Source: Myxococcales bacterium (GTDB lineage Bacteria; Myxococcota_A; Bradymonadia; UBA7976; UBA1532). From it: 64,000 nt of DNA. Positions 17,194 through 27,600 of the stretch are shown in pieces (position 1 is the stretch's first letter; every line of letters starts with the position of its first letter). Location of the stretch: the NCBI GenBank assembly GCA_020633465.1, contig JACKDN010000033.1, positions 21,884-85,883 of the forward strand. Reading direction: 5' to 3'. The position numbers were made by a program, and so were the translations under genes. Below the pieces are notes generated by a model. The model was given only the letters and a program-made list of their open reading frames with translations, did not search any database and was not told the DNA's origin.

Positions 17194-19518
17194 ATGTCTC
17201 GCGCCCTGCTGTTCACCCAATGCCTGCAGCGCGACTTCGTCGACCGGCTCGGGCCCCACGATCCGCTGCCCAACCGCCTGCACGTCGGCGCGGCCGAGTC
17301 GGCCCGGCTGCTGGGCCCCGACGCCCGCACGGGCCCGGTCGCCCAGCTCTTCGGGTGGGCGCGCCGCCAGCCGACCGACGCACTCGAGGTGGTGCACCTG
17401 CGCGACGCCCACGACGCGGCCGACGCCCGCCAGGCGGCGCACCTGGACCGCTTCGGCGCCCACTGCCTGCGCGGCAGCCCCGGCGCGGACCTCGTGGCCG
17501 GGTTGGGCGAGGCCGTCCCCGACCGGCCCAACGAGCGCTTCGTCGACTGCCTCACCCTCAACGACTTCGAGGACACGACCCTGGCCTCGGTGCTCGCGCC
17601 CTGGCTGGCCGCCCCCACGCCGCCGCGCGCTGGTGTCGTCGGCGTCTGGACCGACGCCAAGGTGACCTTCCTGCTGTACGAGCTGGCCACCCGCTGCGGC
17701 CTGACCGAGCTGGCCACCTGCAGCGCCCTGACGGCCAGCGCCTCGCGCACGCAGCACTTCAACGCGCTGAGCCAGCTGCAGCGGCTGCTGGGCGTCCGCG
17801 TGTTCGACAGCGTGGGCGACTTCACGCGATGGCTCGTGCCCGACGGACCCGCCGTCGTCGTGCCCCCACTGCCGCCCGGGGTGGGCCCCACGGTCACCGG
17901 CGCGCCGCTCGCCGCGGCCGACGCCGACGTCGTCGCCGGCCTGTTCCGCGAGAGCGCCGAGGTCGAGCTGCGGCCGCTGGCCGGCGGCTTCAGCGGGGCC
18001 GCGGTGTACCGCGCCCTCAGCCGCGACGCGCTGGGCCACGACGAGGCCCCCACCGTGCTGAAGCTGGGTCCCCGCGCCACCCTCGCCGCCGAGCGCGCCG
18101 CCTTCGAGCGCGTCGAGCACATCCTCGGCAACCACGCCCCCGCGGTGCGCGGCTTCGTCGAACACGGCGACCGGGCCGGGCTGCGCTACGCCTACGCCGC
18201 GATGGGCCAGGGCGAGGTGCGGCCCTTCAAGGCGCTGTACGAAGGCGGAGCGTCGGACGCCGAGATCGAGCGAGTGCTGCGCACCGTCTTCGAGTCGATC
18301 CTGGGCCCCTTCTACCGCGCCGCCCGCTACGAGCGGCTGCCGCTGCTGGCGCACTACGGCTTCGCCCCACGCCACGCCGACGGCATCGCACGGCAGGTGG
18401 CCGCGCTGCTCGGCGGCGACGGTCACGCCCCCACCCTCACCTTGCCCGACGGCGTCGAGCGCCCCAACCTGGTCGGCTTCTACCGCGACGTGCTGCCGGC
18501 GCTGTCCCCCGACGCCGACGCCGGCTTCCACCGGGTGAGCTACGTGCACGGCGACCTGAACGGCGCCAACATGCTGGTCGACGGCCAGCGCAACGTCTGG
18601 GTCATCGACTTCTTCCACACGGCTCGGGCCCACGTGCTGAAGGACCTGGCCAAGCTCGAGAACGATCTGCTGTACATCTTCACGCCGGTGACCGAAGCCA
18701 CCTTCGCGCAGGCCACCGCGCTGAGCGCCGCGCTGGCCGGGGTGCGGGATCTGCGCGCGCCGCTGCCCGAGCGGGTCGAGGGCGTCACCGACCCCGAGCT
18801 GCGCCGGGCCTGGCGCACCGTGCGGCTGCTGCGGTCGCTGGGCGCCGAGCTCGTCGACAGCGACCGTGATCCCCTGCAGCTGCGGATCGCGTCGCTGCGC
18901 TACGCCGCCCACACGCTTTTCTTCGACGAGAGCGACGCCTGGCAGCGGCGCTGGGCCCTGGCGGCCGCCTGCGATCACGCCGCGGCGATCGGTCGAGCCC
19001 TCGACGGGCGGAGCGGCCTGCGCGTGGACTGGCTGCCCGACGACGCGCGGGCGCCGGGTCGGTTGGGGCTGACGTTGTGCCCCGGGCGGCGCGACCGGCG
19101 GCGGGATCTGCAGGCCGACCTCGATGCGCTGCAGCGCGCGGGCGCGACGGTGCTGGTGTCGCTCTTGACCGACGACGAGGTGCGCTGGGCCGGCGTCGAG
19201 GGGTTGCCCGAGGCGGCGCGGGGCCGTGGCGTGGCCTGGTGGTCGCTGCCCATCGCCGATCAGGGCGTGCCGGGCCACCGCGCCCTCGACGCACTGCTCG
19301 ACCGGCTGGGCGCGGCGCTGGCCGCGGGCGAGCGCGTCGTGGTGCACTGCATGGGCGGCCTGGGGCGCAGCGGCCTGGTCGCGGCCTGCGCGCTGGTCGA
19401 CGCCGGGTGGTCGGCCGCCGACGCCATCGAGGCCGTGCGCGCCGCCCGCGATCCGCGGGCCGTCGAGACCCCCGCCCAAGAGGCCTTCGTCGCCGAGTTC
19501 GCCGCCCTGCGGGGCTGA
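17194..19518 (+). CDS. Three-domain fusion: degenerate isochorismatase fold, APH-like kinase, dual-specificity phosphatase
   Basis: 774 residues, cytosolic. Residues 1-215 have an isochorismatase-like layout (LLFTQCLQRDFVD, VVGVWTDAKVTF), but the catalytic Asp and Cys positions are Cys and Lys and the Lys is absent, so this part is probably not catalytic. Residues about 240-590 form an aminoglycoside-phosphotransferase-like kinase with HGDLNGAN (H452, D454), VIDFFHTA and DLAKLENDLLY, resembling the 'ternary complex associated domain 9' type. Residues about 615-774 are a Tyr/dual-specificity phosphatase with VVHCMGGLGRSG (Cys719). The gene follows a histidine phosphatase by 45 bp. A role in signalling or metabolite repair is inference. 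Confidence 0.82.
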   Translation: MSRALLFTQCLQRDFVDRLGPHDPLPNRLHVGAAESARLLGPDARTGPVAQLFGWARRQPTDALEVVHLRDAHDAADARQAAHLDRFGAHCLRGSPGADLVAGLGEAVPDRPNERFVDCLTLNDFEDTTLASVLAPWLAAPTPPRAGVVGVWTDAKVTFLLYELATRCGLTELATCSALTASASRTQHFNALSQLQRLLGVRVFDSVGDFTRWLVPDGPAVVVPPLPPGVGPTVTGAPLAAADADVVAGLFRESAEVELRPLAGGFSGAAVYRALSRDALGHDEAPTVLKLGPRATLAAERAAFERVEHILGNHAPAVRGFVEHGDRAGLRYAYAAMGQGEVRPFKALYEGGASDAEIERVLRTVFESILGPFYRAARYERLPLLAHYGFAPRHADGIARQVAALLGGDGHAPTLTLPDGVERPNLVGFYRDVLPALSPDADAGFHRVSYVHGDLNGANMLVDGQRNVWVIDFFHTARAHVLKDLAKLENDLLYIFTPVTEATFAQATALSAALAGVRDLRAPLPERVEGVTDPELRRAWRTVRLLRSLGAELVDSDRDPLQLRIASLRYAAHTLFFDESDAWQRRWALAAACDHAAAIGRALDGRSGLRVDWLPDDARAPGRLGLTLCPGRRDRRRDLQADLDALQRAGATVLVSLLTDDEVRWAGVEGLPEAARGRGVAWWSLPIADQGVPGHRALDALLDRLGAALAAGERVVVHCMGGLGRSGLVAACALVDAGWSAADAIEAVRAARDPRAVETPAQEAFVAEFAALRG

Positions 19519-19653
19519 CACCGCGACCCACAGACACCACCCCACCACGCTGATCACCCGCCACCTCCGTCACCGGCCGGCCGGGGACAGAGCGAGCGGC
19601 GTGCCACCCGAAAGTCGAATGATTACGCGGGTCGGCGACCGGTGCGGGGTGTA

Positions 19654-19689
19654 TCGAGCGTCCAGACCGTCCAGATTCTGGACGCTCGA
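19654..19689. terminator. Bidirectional hairpin terminator candidate
   Basis: A perfect 13-bp inverted repeat (TCGAGCGTCCAGA and its complement) with a 10-nt loop lies in the gap between the convergent fusion gene and the Cys-rich gene, only 10 bp before the latter's stop. It is the strongest hairpin in this 180-bp gap. There is no T tract, so it may act as a bidirectional intrinsic or assisted terminator. I see nothing else in the gap. Confidence 0.55.
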
Positions 19690-19698
19690 CGAAGCGAC

Positions 19699-22600
19699 CT
19701 ACTCGGGCAGGCAGACGCCCACGCCGGCGGGGAAGAAGCCCACCTCGCTGCACACGTCGCCCGCGACGCTGCAGCCGCCGCCGATGGCGCACCGCTCGAG
19801 GCAGCCGGCGACCGGGTTGCCCAGGTCGTCCTCGAAGGCGAAGAGGCACGAGAAGCCGTCCTGGCACCCGACGCCCTCGCAGGGCTCCCAGCGCCCGCGA
19901 TCGCTCGCGGGCAGGCAGACGAACGCGATCGACTCGTCGTCGAGCGGGTAGTCGGTGCAGGCGCCGGCCACGCCGCAGTCGGCCAGGCTGAGCGGATCGC
20001 ACTCGCTGAGGCAGAAGCCGCCCACCGTGGGCTGGCCGTTCGCGTCGAGGCCCTCGGGCACGCACTGCCCGCCCTCGACGGCCGCGCAGCCGCCCGCCTG
20101 CCCCACCGTGCACTCGATCGGCGCGCAGGCGCGCTCGACGCACGCCCGCGTCACGCCGTCGGCGAAGTCACAGTCGAGGTCGCTGCTGCAGCCCACCACG
20201 CACGCGTTGGTCTCGGGATCGCACACCAGGCCCTCGCCGCACGGCGCGCTGGGCCCGAAGTCGAGGCAGGCCGCGGGATCGGCGCGCCCGCAGATCTGCA
20301 CGCCGCCGTCGGCGCCGCACCGCTGGGCGCCCTCGACGCAGGCGTCCTCGCAGACCGCGTAGCAGACCCCCAGCACCCCGTCGACGCCCAGGTCGAGGCA
20401 GGTCTCGACGCCCGCGCAGGCGTTCGGATCGCCCAGATCGCACACCTCGAGGCAGATGTCCGCGTCCTCGGCGACGTTCACGCAGGTCGAGCCGAAGCCG
20501 CAGCTGGTCGCGTCGAGGCAGAAGCCGCCGGGCGCGCCGAAGCCGGTGTCGACGCAGAACCCGCTGCCGCCGAACAGGCCGCAGTTGCGCAGCTCGCCGC
20601 CCGAGCAGTCCCGGGCCACCGGATCGCAGGCCTCGAGGCACACGCCGGCCGTGCCGTCGCCGCTGGCCGGGTAGCACGCCTCGGGCGCGTCGCAGCCCTC
20701 GCCGGTGCTGGCGTTGCACTCGCTGTCGACCAGGCAGCTGCCCTCGACGCACACCGTCTCGATCAGCGGCCGCTGGCAGTCGGCGTCCTCGGCGCAGGCC
20801 GGCGCACAGGCCGACAGCCCCTCGTCGCACCCCTCGCCCGCCGCGCAGCGCACCGTGGGCTCCCACTCCAGGCAGAGATCGTCGTCGGTCTGTCCGCAGG
20901 TCTGCGTGCCGGGGTCGCCCGTGCAGCGCGTCGCGCCGGCGAGGCACTCGCTCTCGCAGGGCGTCGAGCAGGCGCCGACGCGGCCACCCAGCGACAGGCA
21001 CTCCGCGCCGCCGGGGCACGGCGCCGCGGCGTCCGTGTCGCACACCGCGAGGCACCGGCTGTTGCCCAGGCCGTCGTCCACGCAGGTCAGCCCGGCCGCG
21101 CAGTCGACCGGCGTGGCGCAGGGCTGGTTGGCGGCGCCGCCGCCCGCCGCGATGCAGTAGCCCGCGTCGGTCGGCCCGTTGCTGCTCAGGCAGCGCTCGC
21201 CCGCCGGGCACGCCGCCCCGAACACGTTGCAGGGCGCGAGGCACAGGCCGAAGCCCTCGTACTGCAGGCACTCGGTGCCCTCGGCGCAGCCCTCGCCGGT
21301 CGCGAGGTCGCAGCCGCCCACCTGCGCGCAGACGCCCGCGTCGCAGCGCGCCTCGACCACGGGATCCGTCGCGCAGTCGGCGTCCACCGAGCACGCCGCC
21401 ACGAAGCAGGCCCCGCCGAGCGCGCCGCCGCTGGGATAGCAGGCCTGGCCCTCGGCGCAGTCGCCCGCGTCGGCGCAGTCGGCCAGGCACGCGGAGTTGC
21501 CGTCGTCGTCGAGCGTGTAGCAGGTGGTGCCCAGCGGGCACGGCACCTCGGCGTCGCACAGCTGGCTGCACGCGCCCTCGGGCGCGTTCAGGCAGAACTG
21601 CCCCTCGCCGCACTCGCCGTCGTTGCTGCAGTTCGCGCCCACGCCGCTGGCCTCGGCGCGGCGGCACGCGCCGTTGACCCCGCAGCGCTCGCCCACCGCA
21701 CAGTCGCCGTCCGACTGGCACGCGCGCCGCGCCACGCACGTCGCGAAGGCACACACGAAGCCGTCGGGGCACTCGGCGTCGGCCGCGCAGCCGGCCGCCA
21801 CCGGCAGGCACGCGCCGGCCGAGCAGGCCTCGCCGTCGCCGCAGGGCGTGCCGGCCGACCACTCGCGGCACGGATCGGCGTCGAAGTCGCCGCACTGCTG
21901 CACGCCGCCGCCGCCGCACCGCGTGGCGCCCATCGCGCACTCGTCGTTGCACTGCGCCGCGCAGGCGCCCATCGCGCAGGCCTGCCCGGCCGGGCACGGC
22001 ACGGCCGAGCCCCACTCGCGGCAGGCGTCGGCGTCGAACTGCCCGCACACCTGCACGCCCCCGCCGCCGCAGCGGCTGGCGCCCGCGGCGCACTCGTCCG
22101 AGCAGAAGCGCCCGCACACGCCGTCGCTGCAGCTCGTGCCGGCCTGGCACGCGATGATCTCGCTCCACTCGACGCAGGCGTCCCCGTCGAACTGCCCGCA
22201 GGTCTGGAAGCCGTTGCCCGCGCACTGCAGGCTGCCCTGCGCGCATTCGTTCGAGCAGGTGGCCGCGCACTGGCCGTTGCTGCACACCTGGCCGTCGGCG
22301 CAGGGCGTCGCCGCGCTCCACTCGACGCAGGGATCGCCGTCGAACTGCCCGCAGGTCTCGACGCCGCCCGCCGTGCAACGCTTGGCGCCGCGCGCGCACT
22401 CGTCGCTGCAGGCCGCGGCGCAGGCGCCGTTCGAGCAGAACTGCCCCTCCGGGCAGGCGCGCGCCGGTCCCCAGTCCGAGCAAGGATCCTCGTCGACGTC
22501 ACCGCACGTCTGCAGGCCGCCGGGCGCGCAGCGCGTGGCGCCCAGGCGGCACTCGTCGCCGCAGGCCGCCGCGCACGCGCCGTTGCTGCAGCTCTCGCCA

Positions 22601-23949
22601 TCGCCGCAGGGCGTCGCGGCGCTCCACTCGGTGCACTCGTCCTCGTCGAAGTTGCCGCAGCGCTGCACGCCCTGGCCGACGCACTGGGCGCTGCCCATCA
22701 CGCACTCGTTGGCGCACCGGGCCGCGCAGGCGCCGGCCGCGCAGGTCTGCCCGCCGGGGCACGCCGTCACCACGCCCCACTCGAGGCACGCGTCCTCGTC
22801 GTGGTTGGCGCACACCTGGAAGCCGTTGCCCGCGCACTGCCGCTGGTTCAGCGCCCCGCACTCGTTGGCGCACTGCGCCGCGCACGCGCCGTTGCTGCAG
22901 CTCTCGCCCTCGTCGCAGGGCACCGGCTCGCTCCACTCGAGGCAGTCGTCGGCGTCGAAGTTGCCGCAGCGCTGCACGCCGTTGCCCGCGCACTGCCGGC
23001 TGTCGGCCGCGCACTCGTTGACGCAGGCCGCGCGGCACTGCCCGGCCGAGCAGGCCTGGCCGTCCTCGCAGGGCGTCACGTTGCCCCACTCGAGGCAGGG
23101 ATCCTCGTCGTGCTTGCCGCACACCTGGAAGCCGTTGCCCGAGCACTGGCGCTGGCCCTCCTGCCCGCACTCGTCGCTGCAGTCGGCGGCGCAGCGGCCC
23201 TGGCTGCACACCTGCGCGTCCTCGCAGGGGATGACCGCGCTCCACTCCGCGCACGCGTCGTCGTCGAAGTTGCCGCAGGTCTCGTAGCCGTTCAGCCGGC
23301 AGCGGGCGCTGCCGTTCTCGCACTCGTCGACGCACGCGTCGGCCGGCTTGCACTCGCCGAGCGTGCAGGTCTCGCCCTGCCCGCAGGCCACCGCCTCGCT
23401 CCAGCGCCGGCAGGTGGTGTTGGGATCGTCCTCGCAGGTCTGCACGCCGCCGCCGCTGCACTGCGTGGCGCCGACGCGCGCGCACTCGTCGACGCACTGG
23501 TCGACCGGGCGGCACTCGCCGGCCGAGCAGCTCTGCCCGCCGGGGCAGGCCTCCTCGGCCGCGAACTCGAAGCAGGGATCCTCGTCGCCCGACGCTGCGC
23601 AGCGCCGCACGCCGCCGTTGGCCCCGCACTGCACGCTGCCCGGCTCGCAGTCGTTGATGCAGTTGACGCACTGGCCGGTGACACACGACCAGCCCGGCAT
23701 GCAGGCCTGCACCGGGCTCCACTCGAGGCAGCCGTCGCCGTCCTGATCGCCGCAGGTGCGGAAGCCCGGCGCCCGGCACTCGGCGGCGCCCTCGGCGTCG
23801 CAGGTGTTGGTGCACTGGCCACCGCCGCCCCCCCCGTCGACGCGCGGCCCGGCGTCGGTCGTCGTGCCGCCGCCGCCCCCGCCGCCGCTCGTACAGCCGG
23901 CCAGGCTCAGCGCGGCGAGCGCACACCATCGAAGCGTTGCGTGTCGCAT
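19699..23949 (-). CDS. Giant Cys-rich tandem-repeat lipoprotein
   Basis: 1416 residues. ATG 23949 has GGGAG just upstream and gives a lipobox (LAALSLAGC) followed by a Gly/Thr linker. Residues 46 to about 715 are 13 tandem units of roughly 51 residues following C-x3-C...QC-x-GNGFQ-x-CG-x-(5-6)-CLEW-x4-PC...CSxGxC. The C-terminal half holds further Cys-rich modules of the ECxxGxxC/DCAxGLTC kind, plus two more copies of the same unit. With over 150 cysteines it should be exported and disulfide-bonded, probably on the cell surface. Similar repeats are common in myxobacterial and Bradymonadales exported proteins; the function is unknown. Adhesion is only a guess. Confidence 0.88.
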   Translation of the reverse strand: MRHATLRWCALAALSLAGCTSGGGGGGGTTTDAGPRVDGGGGGGQCTNTCDAEGAAECRAPGFRTCGDQDGDGCLEWSPVQACMPGWSCVTGQCVNCINDCEPGSVQCGANGGVRRCAASGDEDPCFEFAAEEACPGGQSCSAGECRPVDQCVDECARVGATQCSGGGVQTCEDDPNTTCRRWSEAVACGQGETCTLGECKPADACVDECENGSARCRLNGYETCGNFDDDACAEWSAVIPCEDAQVCSQGRCAADCSDECGQEGQRQCSGNGFQVCGKHDEDPCLEWGNVTPCEDGQACSAGQCRAACVNECAADSRQCAGNGVQRCGNFDADDCLEWSEPVPCDEGESCSNGACAAQCANECGALNQRQCAGNGFQVCANHDEDACLEWGVVTACPGGQTCAAGACAARCANECVMGSAQCVGQGVQRCGNFDEDECTEWSAATPCGDGESCSNGACAAACGDECRLGATRCAPGGLQTCGDVDEDPCSDWGPARACPEGQFCSNGACAAACSDECARGAKRCTAGGVETCGQFDGDPCVEWSAATPCADGQVCSNGQCAATCSNECAQGSLQCAGNGFQTCGQFDGDACVEWSEIIACQAGTSCSDGVCGRFCSDECAAGASRCGGGGVQVCGQFDADACREWGSAVPCPAGQACAMGACAAQCNDECAMGATRCGGGGVQQCGDFDADPCREWSAGTPCGDGEACSAGACLPVAAGCAADAECPDGFVCAFATCVARRACQSDGDCAVGERCGVNGACRRAEASGVGANCSNDGECGEGQFCLNAPEGACSQLCDAEVPCPLGTTCYTLDDDGNSACLADCADAGDCAEGQACYPSGGALGGACFVAACSVDADCATDPVVEARCDAGVCAQVGGCDLATGEGCAEGTECLQYEGFGLCLAPCNVFGAACPAGERCLSSNGPTDAGYCIAAGGGAANQPCATPVDCAAGLTCVDDGLGNSRCLAVCDTDAAAPCPGGAECLSLGGRVGACSTPCESECLAGATRCTGDPGTQTCGQTDDDLCLEWEPTVRCAAGEGCDEGLSACAPACAEDADCQRPLIETVCVEGSCLVDSECNASTGEGCDAPEACYPASGDGTAGVCLEACDPVARDCSGGELRNCGLFGGSGFCVDTGFGAPGGFCLDATSCGFGSTCVNVAEDADICLEVCDLGDPNACAGVETCLDLGVDGVLGVCYAVCEDACVEGAQRCGADGGVQICGRADPAACLDFGPSAPCGEGLVCDPETNACVVGCSSDLDCDFADGVTRACVERACAPIECTVGQAGGCAAVEGGQCVPEGLDANGQPTVGGFCLSECDPLSLADCGVAGACTDYPLDDESIAFVCLPASDRGRWEPCEGVGCQDGFSCLFAFEDDLGNPVAGCLERCAIGGGCSVAGDVCSEVGFFPAGVGVCLPE
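21808..23814 (-). repeat. 13 tandem ~154-bp coding repeats
   Basis: The DNA encoding the 13 Cys-rich units shows diverged tandem copies of about 154 bp. Units that are alike in sequence alternate in places (GNGFQ-type beside GGGV/GVQRCG-type), suggesting duplication of two-unit blocks. The copy number could vary by recombination. All unit lengths keep the frame. Confidence 0.8.
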
Positions 23950-24025
23950 CGGTCTCCCCACCGTCCGGTTCGAACGGGGGGCACCATGCGCCAGCGCGCC
24001 GCGTGGTTCAAGGCTGGGGGGTCGA

Positions 24026-24622
24026 TCAGCGGTCGATGGGCGGGATCACCAGGACCTGGCCCTCGCGAACGACGTTCGGGTCGAGGCCCGGGTTGGCCTC
24101 GACGATGCGTCGCCACTCGGTGGGGTGCCCGTAGTATTGCCGGGCGATGCGGCTGAGGCTCTCGCCGGGGCCGACGGTGTGGCTGCGGTCGACGATGCGT
24201 ACGCCGCGCACGTCGACCGCGCGGATGCCGGCCACGCGGCCCACGGCCTCGGACGCCATCGCCACCGTCCGGCGGCTCTCGGCCTCGCCGCGCAGGTACA
24301 CCACGCCGTCGACGGCGGCGGCCTGCACCTCGAGGATCGATCCCTCGGGCAGATCCGGCCGCACGGCGCGCATCGCCTGCTGCAGCGGATCGATCGAGGC
24401 GCCGTCCGGTGTGGCCTCGGCGGGCGGCAGCGTCGCCGACGGCGGCGGCGCCACCAGCGGCGACGGCACCTCGGTCGGCGGCGTCACGAGGCGGTCGTAG
24501 ACCACCGTGGCGCCGATGCCGCCGGCGAAGGCCACCAGCACGCCCAGCGTGACGGTGGCCAGCTTGCCGGTGAACGAGGGCGCCCGCTGGTCGTCCGCGG
24601 GCGCGCGGGGGGTGTCGGCCAT
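24026..24622 (-). CDS. Membrane-anchored BON-LysM domain protein
   Basis: 198 residues. One transmembrane segment lies near residues 22-44 (LATVTLGVLVAFAGGIGATVVY), then a Pro-rich linker, a BON domain at about 75-145 (GSILEVQAAAVDGVVYLRGEAES) and a C-terminal LysM domain (HTVGPGESLSRIARQYYG...VIPP). LysM binds peptidoglycan glycan strands; BON domains bind membranes or other proteins. ATG 24622 has GGAGG 7 nt upstream and lies 14 bp after the PBP gene stop on the same strand, so the protein may help anchor or regulate that synthase. Confidence 0.9.
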   Translation of the reverse strand: MADTPRAPADDQRAPSFTGKLATVTLGVLVAFAGGIGATVVYDRLVTPPTEVPSPLVAPPPSATLPPAEATPDGASIDPLQQAMRAVRPDLPEGSILEVQAAAVDGVVYLRGEAESRRTVAMASEAVGRVAGIRAVDVRGVRIVDRSHTVGPGESLSRIARQYYGHPTEWRRIVEANPGLDPNVVREGQVLVIPPIDR

Positions 24623-24636
24623 GGATCGTCCTCCGT

Positions 24637-27600
24637 TCACAGCACCGGGGCCGTGCTGGGCCCCGGGGCGGGCGCCGGGCGGGCCGGACCGAAGGCGGTC
24701 AGGATGCGCGGCGCCAGGGTCTTGAGCACCTGCGCGGGCAGGGCGCTCGTGAAGTCGTACGCGTCGGCCGCCTCGCCCCCGACGTAGGCGGTGACCGCGC
24801 CGAACCAGCGATCCCCGACGTAGAACACCAGGGTGCCCGTCCGGCTGTGCACGGTCTCTTCGAGCACGCGCCCCTGGGCGTCCACGCGGCGCACGCGGTT
24901 GTCGCCGGTGCCGGTCTTGCCGCCCAGCTCGAGCGCGCCGCCGCCGAACGCGGAGTGCACGCGGTGCGCGGTGCCGTCGGTGACCACGTCGCGCAGGGCC
25001 GCCCGCGCCACGTCGGCCACCTCGGCGGGCAGCACGCGGCGGCCCTCGGCCTGCCCGGGCGCCAGCACGGTCTCGTAGGGCGTGCCGCTGGCGAAGTGCA
25101 GGCGGGTGACGCGCTCGGTCGGGTAGCGCATGCCGCCCGCGCTGAGGATGCCCATCAGCTCGGCCAGGGCGCTGGGGCGATCACCCGAGCTGCCCAGCGC
25201 CGTGCCCAGCGACGGCACCAGGTGGTCGAAGGGGAAGCCCACCGCCACCCAGCGCTGGTGCAGGCGATCGAAGGCGCGCCGCTCGAACATCACCCGCAGG
25301 CGGTTGTTCTGCGCGCGCGGTCGGTCGGTCTCGATCAACCAGTCGTAGGCCTCGCGGCGGGCGTCCGCGCTGGCCGCCATCAGCGTCTCGCGGTCGGCGT
25401 CGCCGTGCACCTGGCGGTACGCCAGCAGCCACAGCTCGAGGGGGTGTACGCGGGCGAGGTAGGCGCGATCCTTCAGGCTCCACCGGGCCGGGTTCGCCTC
25501 GTCCCAGAGGGCGGCGAGGTCGTCGTCGTCGTGGGTGCGCTCGACGCGCGCGCGGACGAACAGGTCGAAGTCCGCGCGCGGCGCCTCGGGCCGCACCGAC
25601 CGGAAGACGACGGCCACGCGGCGGGGCTCGGGCGCCACGTGATCACCCAGCTTCGCCAGCGCGTGGTCGGCGCTCAGGCCCTCGTAGCGGGCGCGGAAGC
25701 GGTCGAGGAAGGTGGCGCTCTCGAGATCGGCGAAGCCCTCGAGCAGCGCCTGGCGCTCGGGGTGGGCGGGATCGTCCAGCACCGCGCGGGCGTGGCCGTC
25801 CCCGTAGGCGAGGTGATCGACGACCTCCTTCATGATGCGCACGAAGGACAGGTTGACCGACTGCTGCAGCGCCTTGCGCACGGTGTAGGTGCGCCCGTTC
25901 GAGTCGTCGTCGAAGTTGCCGAAGCGGTGCACGCCGCCGCCCGTGTAGAAGCGCTCGTGCGGGCTGGCCGAGAAGCGGCGATCCATGGCCGCCTCGAGGG
26001 CGTCACGCAGGGTGTGCGTGCGGTGCCGGCGCAGGTACTGGATCATCCAGGCGGTCAGCCGATCGGCGGGATCGACCTCGACGCGGGCGAGCGCCGCGCG
26101 GTCGAGGGGCGCGAGGCGCATGTAGGCCTCGGACAGCAGCTCGAGCCAGCTGACCAGCGTGCGCAGCTTGGCGGTCGACCCCAGCTCGAGCTTCATGCCG
26201 TCGTTCAGGCTGAACTGGCCCGGCTGGGTGTCGGTGTGCACGCGCACGACGTTGCGCCCGGCCACGCGCTCGTACAGCGTGAAGCTGTAGTGCACCCCCG
26301 CGGGATCGTGCGTCTTGCCGATGAGGCGCGTGCCGACGATGCCGGCCTCGGCGGCGCCCTCGGGCGTGCGCAGGGCGCGCAGCGTGTCCGAGACGGCCGC
26401 CTGAGCGGGCAGATCCAGCGTGGTGGTCACCGTCAGATCGAGGCGGTCGAGATCGTAGGTGCGCGCCAGCCCCAGCGCGTCGAGCAGCTGCAGCCGGACG
26501 GCGTCGGCGCCCTTGCGATCGGCGACCTCGGGCGCGCCGGCGGCCAGCGCGCCGCCCAGGACGAGCGGGGCCGCGCGGGCGGCGTCGCGCAGGGCCGGCG
26601 AGATGACCCCCTGCTCGGCCAGCGCCGCCAGGTGCACGCGGCAGGCGGCCTCGAGGGCGTCCGGGCGCTGCCGCAGGAAGTAGGTGGGCCGGCGCAGGCC
26701 GACCAGCAGCGCCAGCACCTGCTTGTAGGCGCGGGCGGTCGCCTCGGGGACGGGGGCGCCGGGCGAGCGGCGATCGGCGTCGACCAGGCGGCGGTTCACC
26801 TCGGCGAAGTCGGCGCCGAACCAGGCGGCCAGGCCCTCGGCCAGCCCGTGCACCTCGCCGTGCCCCGGCGCCGCGCCGAGGGGCATCCCGTTGAGGTAAT
26901 CGGTCAGGATGGCGTGGCGCGCCTCGCGGGTGTCGGCGCCGTCGAGGTACGCGCGCACCGCGGCCGACAGCATCTGCCGCAGCTTCTCGCGCGCGTCGGG
27001 CGTGCGCCCGCCGGGCGAGTGGCGGAACTTCTCCATCTGGGTCGCCAGCGTGCTGGCGCCCGGCACCTTGTGGTCGGGCTCGAAGACGCGGACGCCGGCC
27101 TGGGTGGCGGCGAAGGCGAGGCGCGTCCACTCGATGGCCGGGTTGCGGTGCGGGACGCGCTCGTCGAGCAGCTCGCGGTTCTCGAGGAAGATGAGCGTCG
27201 CGGCCACCAGCCGGGGCACCTCGCTCAGATCGCGGTAGGTCGGGGTGCGGGCCGCCGCGTCGTACAGCAGGCGGCCGCCGCGGTCGAGCAGCCGCAGGCC
27301 CGCGGTGGGCTTCTCGTCGTAGGCGGCGAACAGGCCCAGGCGGGTCAGCTGGGTCATGCGGGGCGACCACCGGGCCTGGGCCTCGACCACGGCGCCGCGG
27401 GCGGTCAGCCGATCGATGAAGTCGGGCAGCTGCGCGTAGCCCAGCCGGGCGTCGTAGGGGCCGTGATCGGGGAAGATGATGTCGGGGTTGGGCCCGTGGC
27501 CCACGTGGTGGTGGACGTCGCGCGCCACCCAGGCGAAGAAGCGGGCCTGCAGGCGGCCCTGAAGCACCTCGCGCGCCAGCAGCGCGGCGCCCACCGAGGC

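Noticed and set aside
14014..19557. 1847-codon minus-strand frame covering the phosphatase and fusion genes
   Set aside because: Only its final part is real (PurE). The rest is antisense to genes with clear domains.
21808..23814. CRISPR array suggested by regular spacing
   Set aside because: The units are about 154 bp, diverged and coding for a Cys-rich repeat in one continuous frame; there are no short identical repeats with unique spacers.
19642..24156. 1504-codon plus-strand frame opposite the Cys-rich gene
   Set aside because: Ala/Arg/Val-rich without motifs; antisense of the tandem repeats, whose periodicity makes the shadow look regular.
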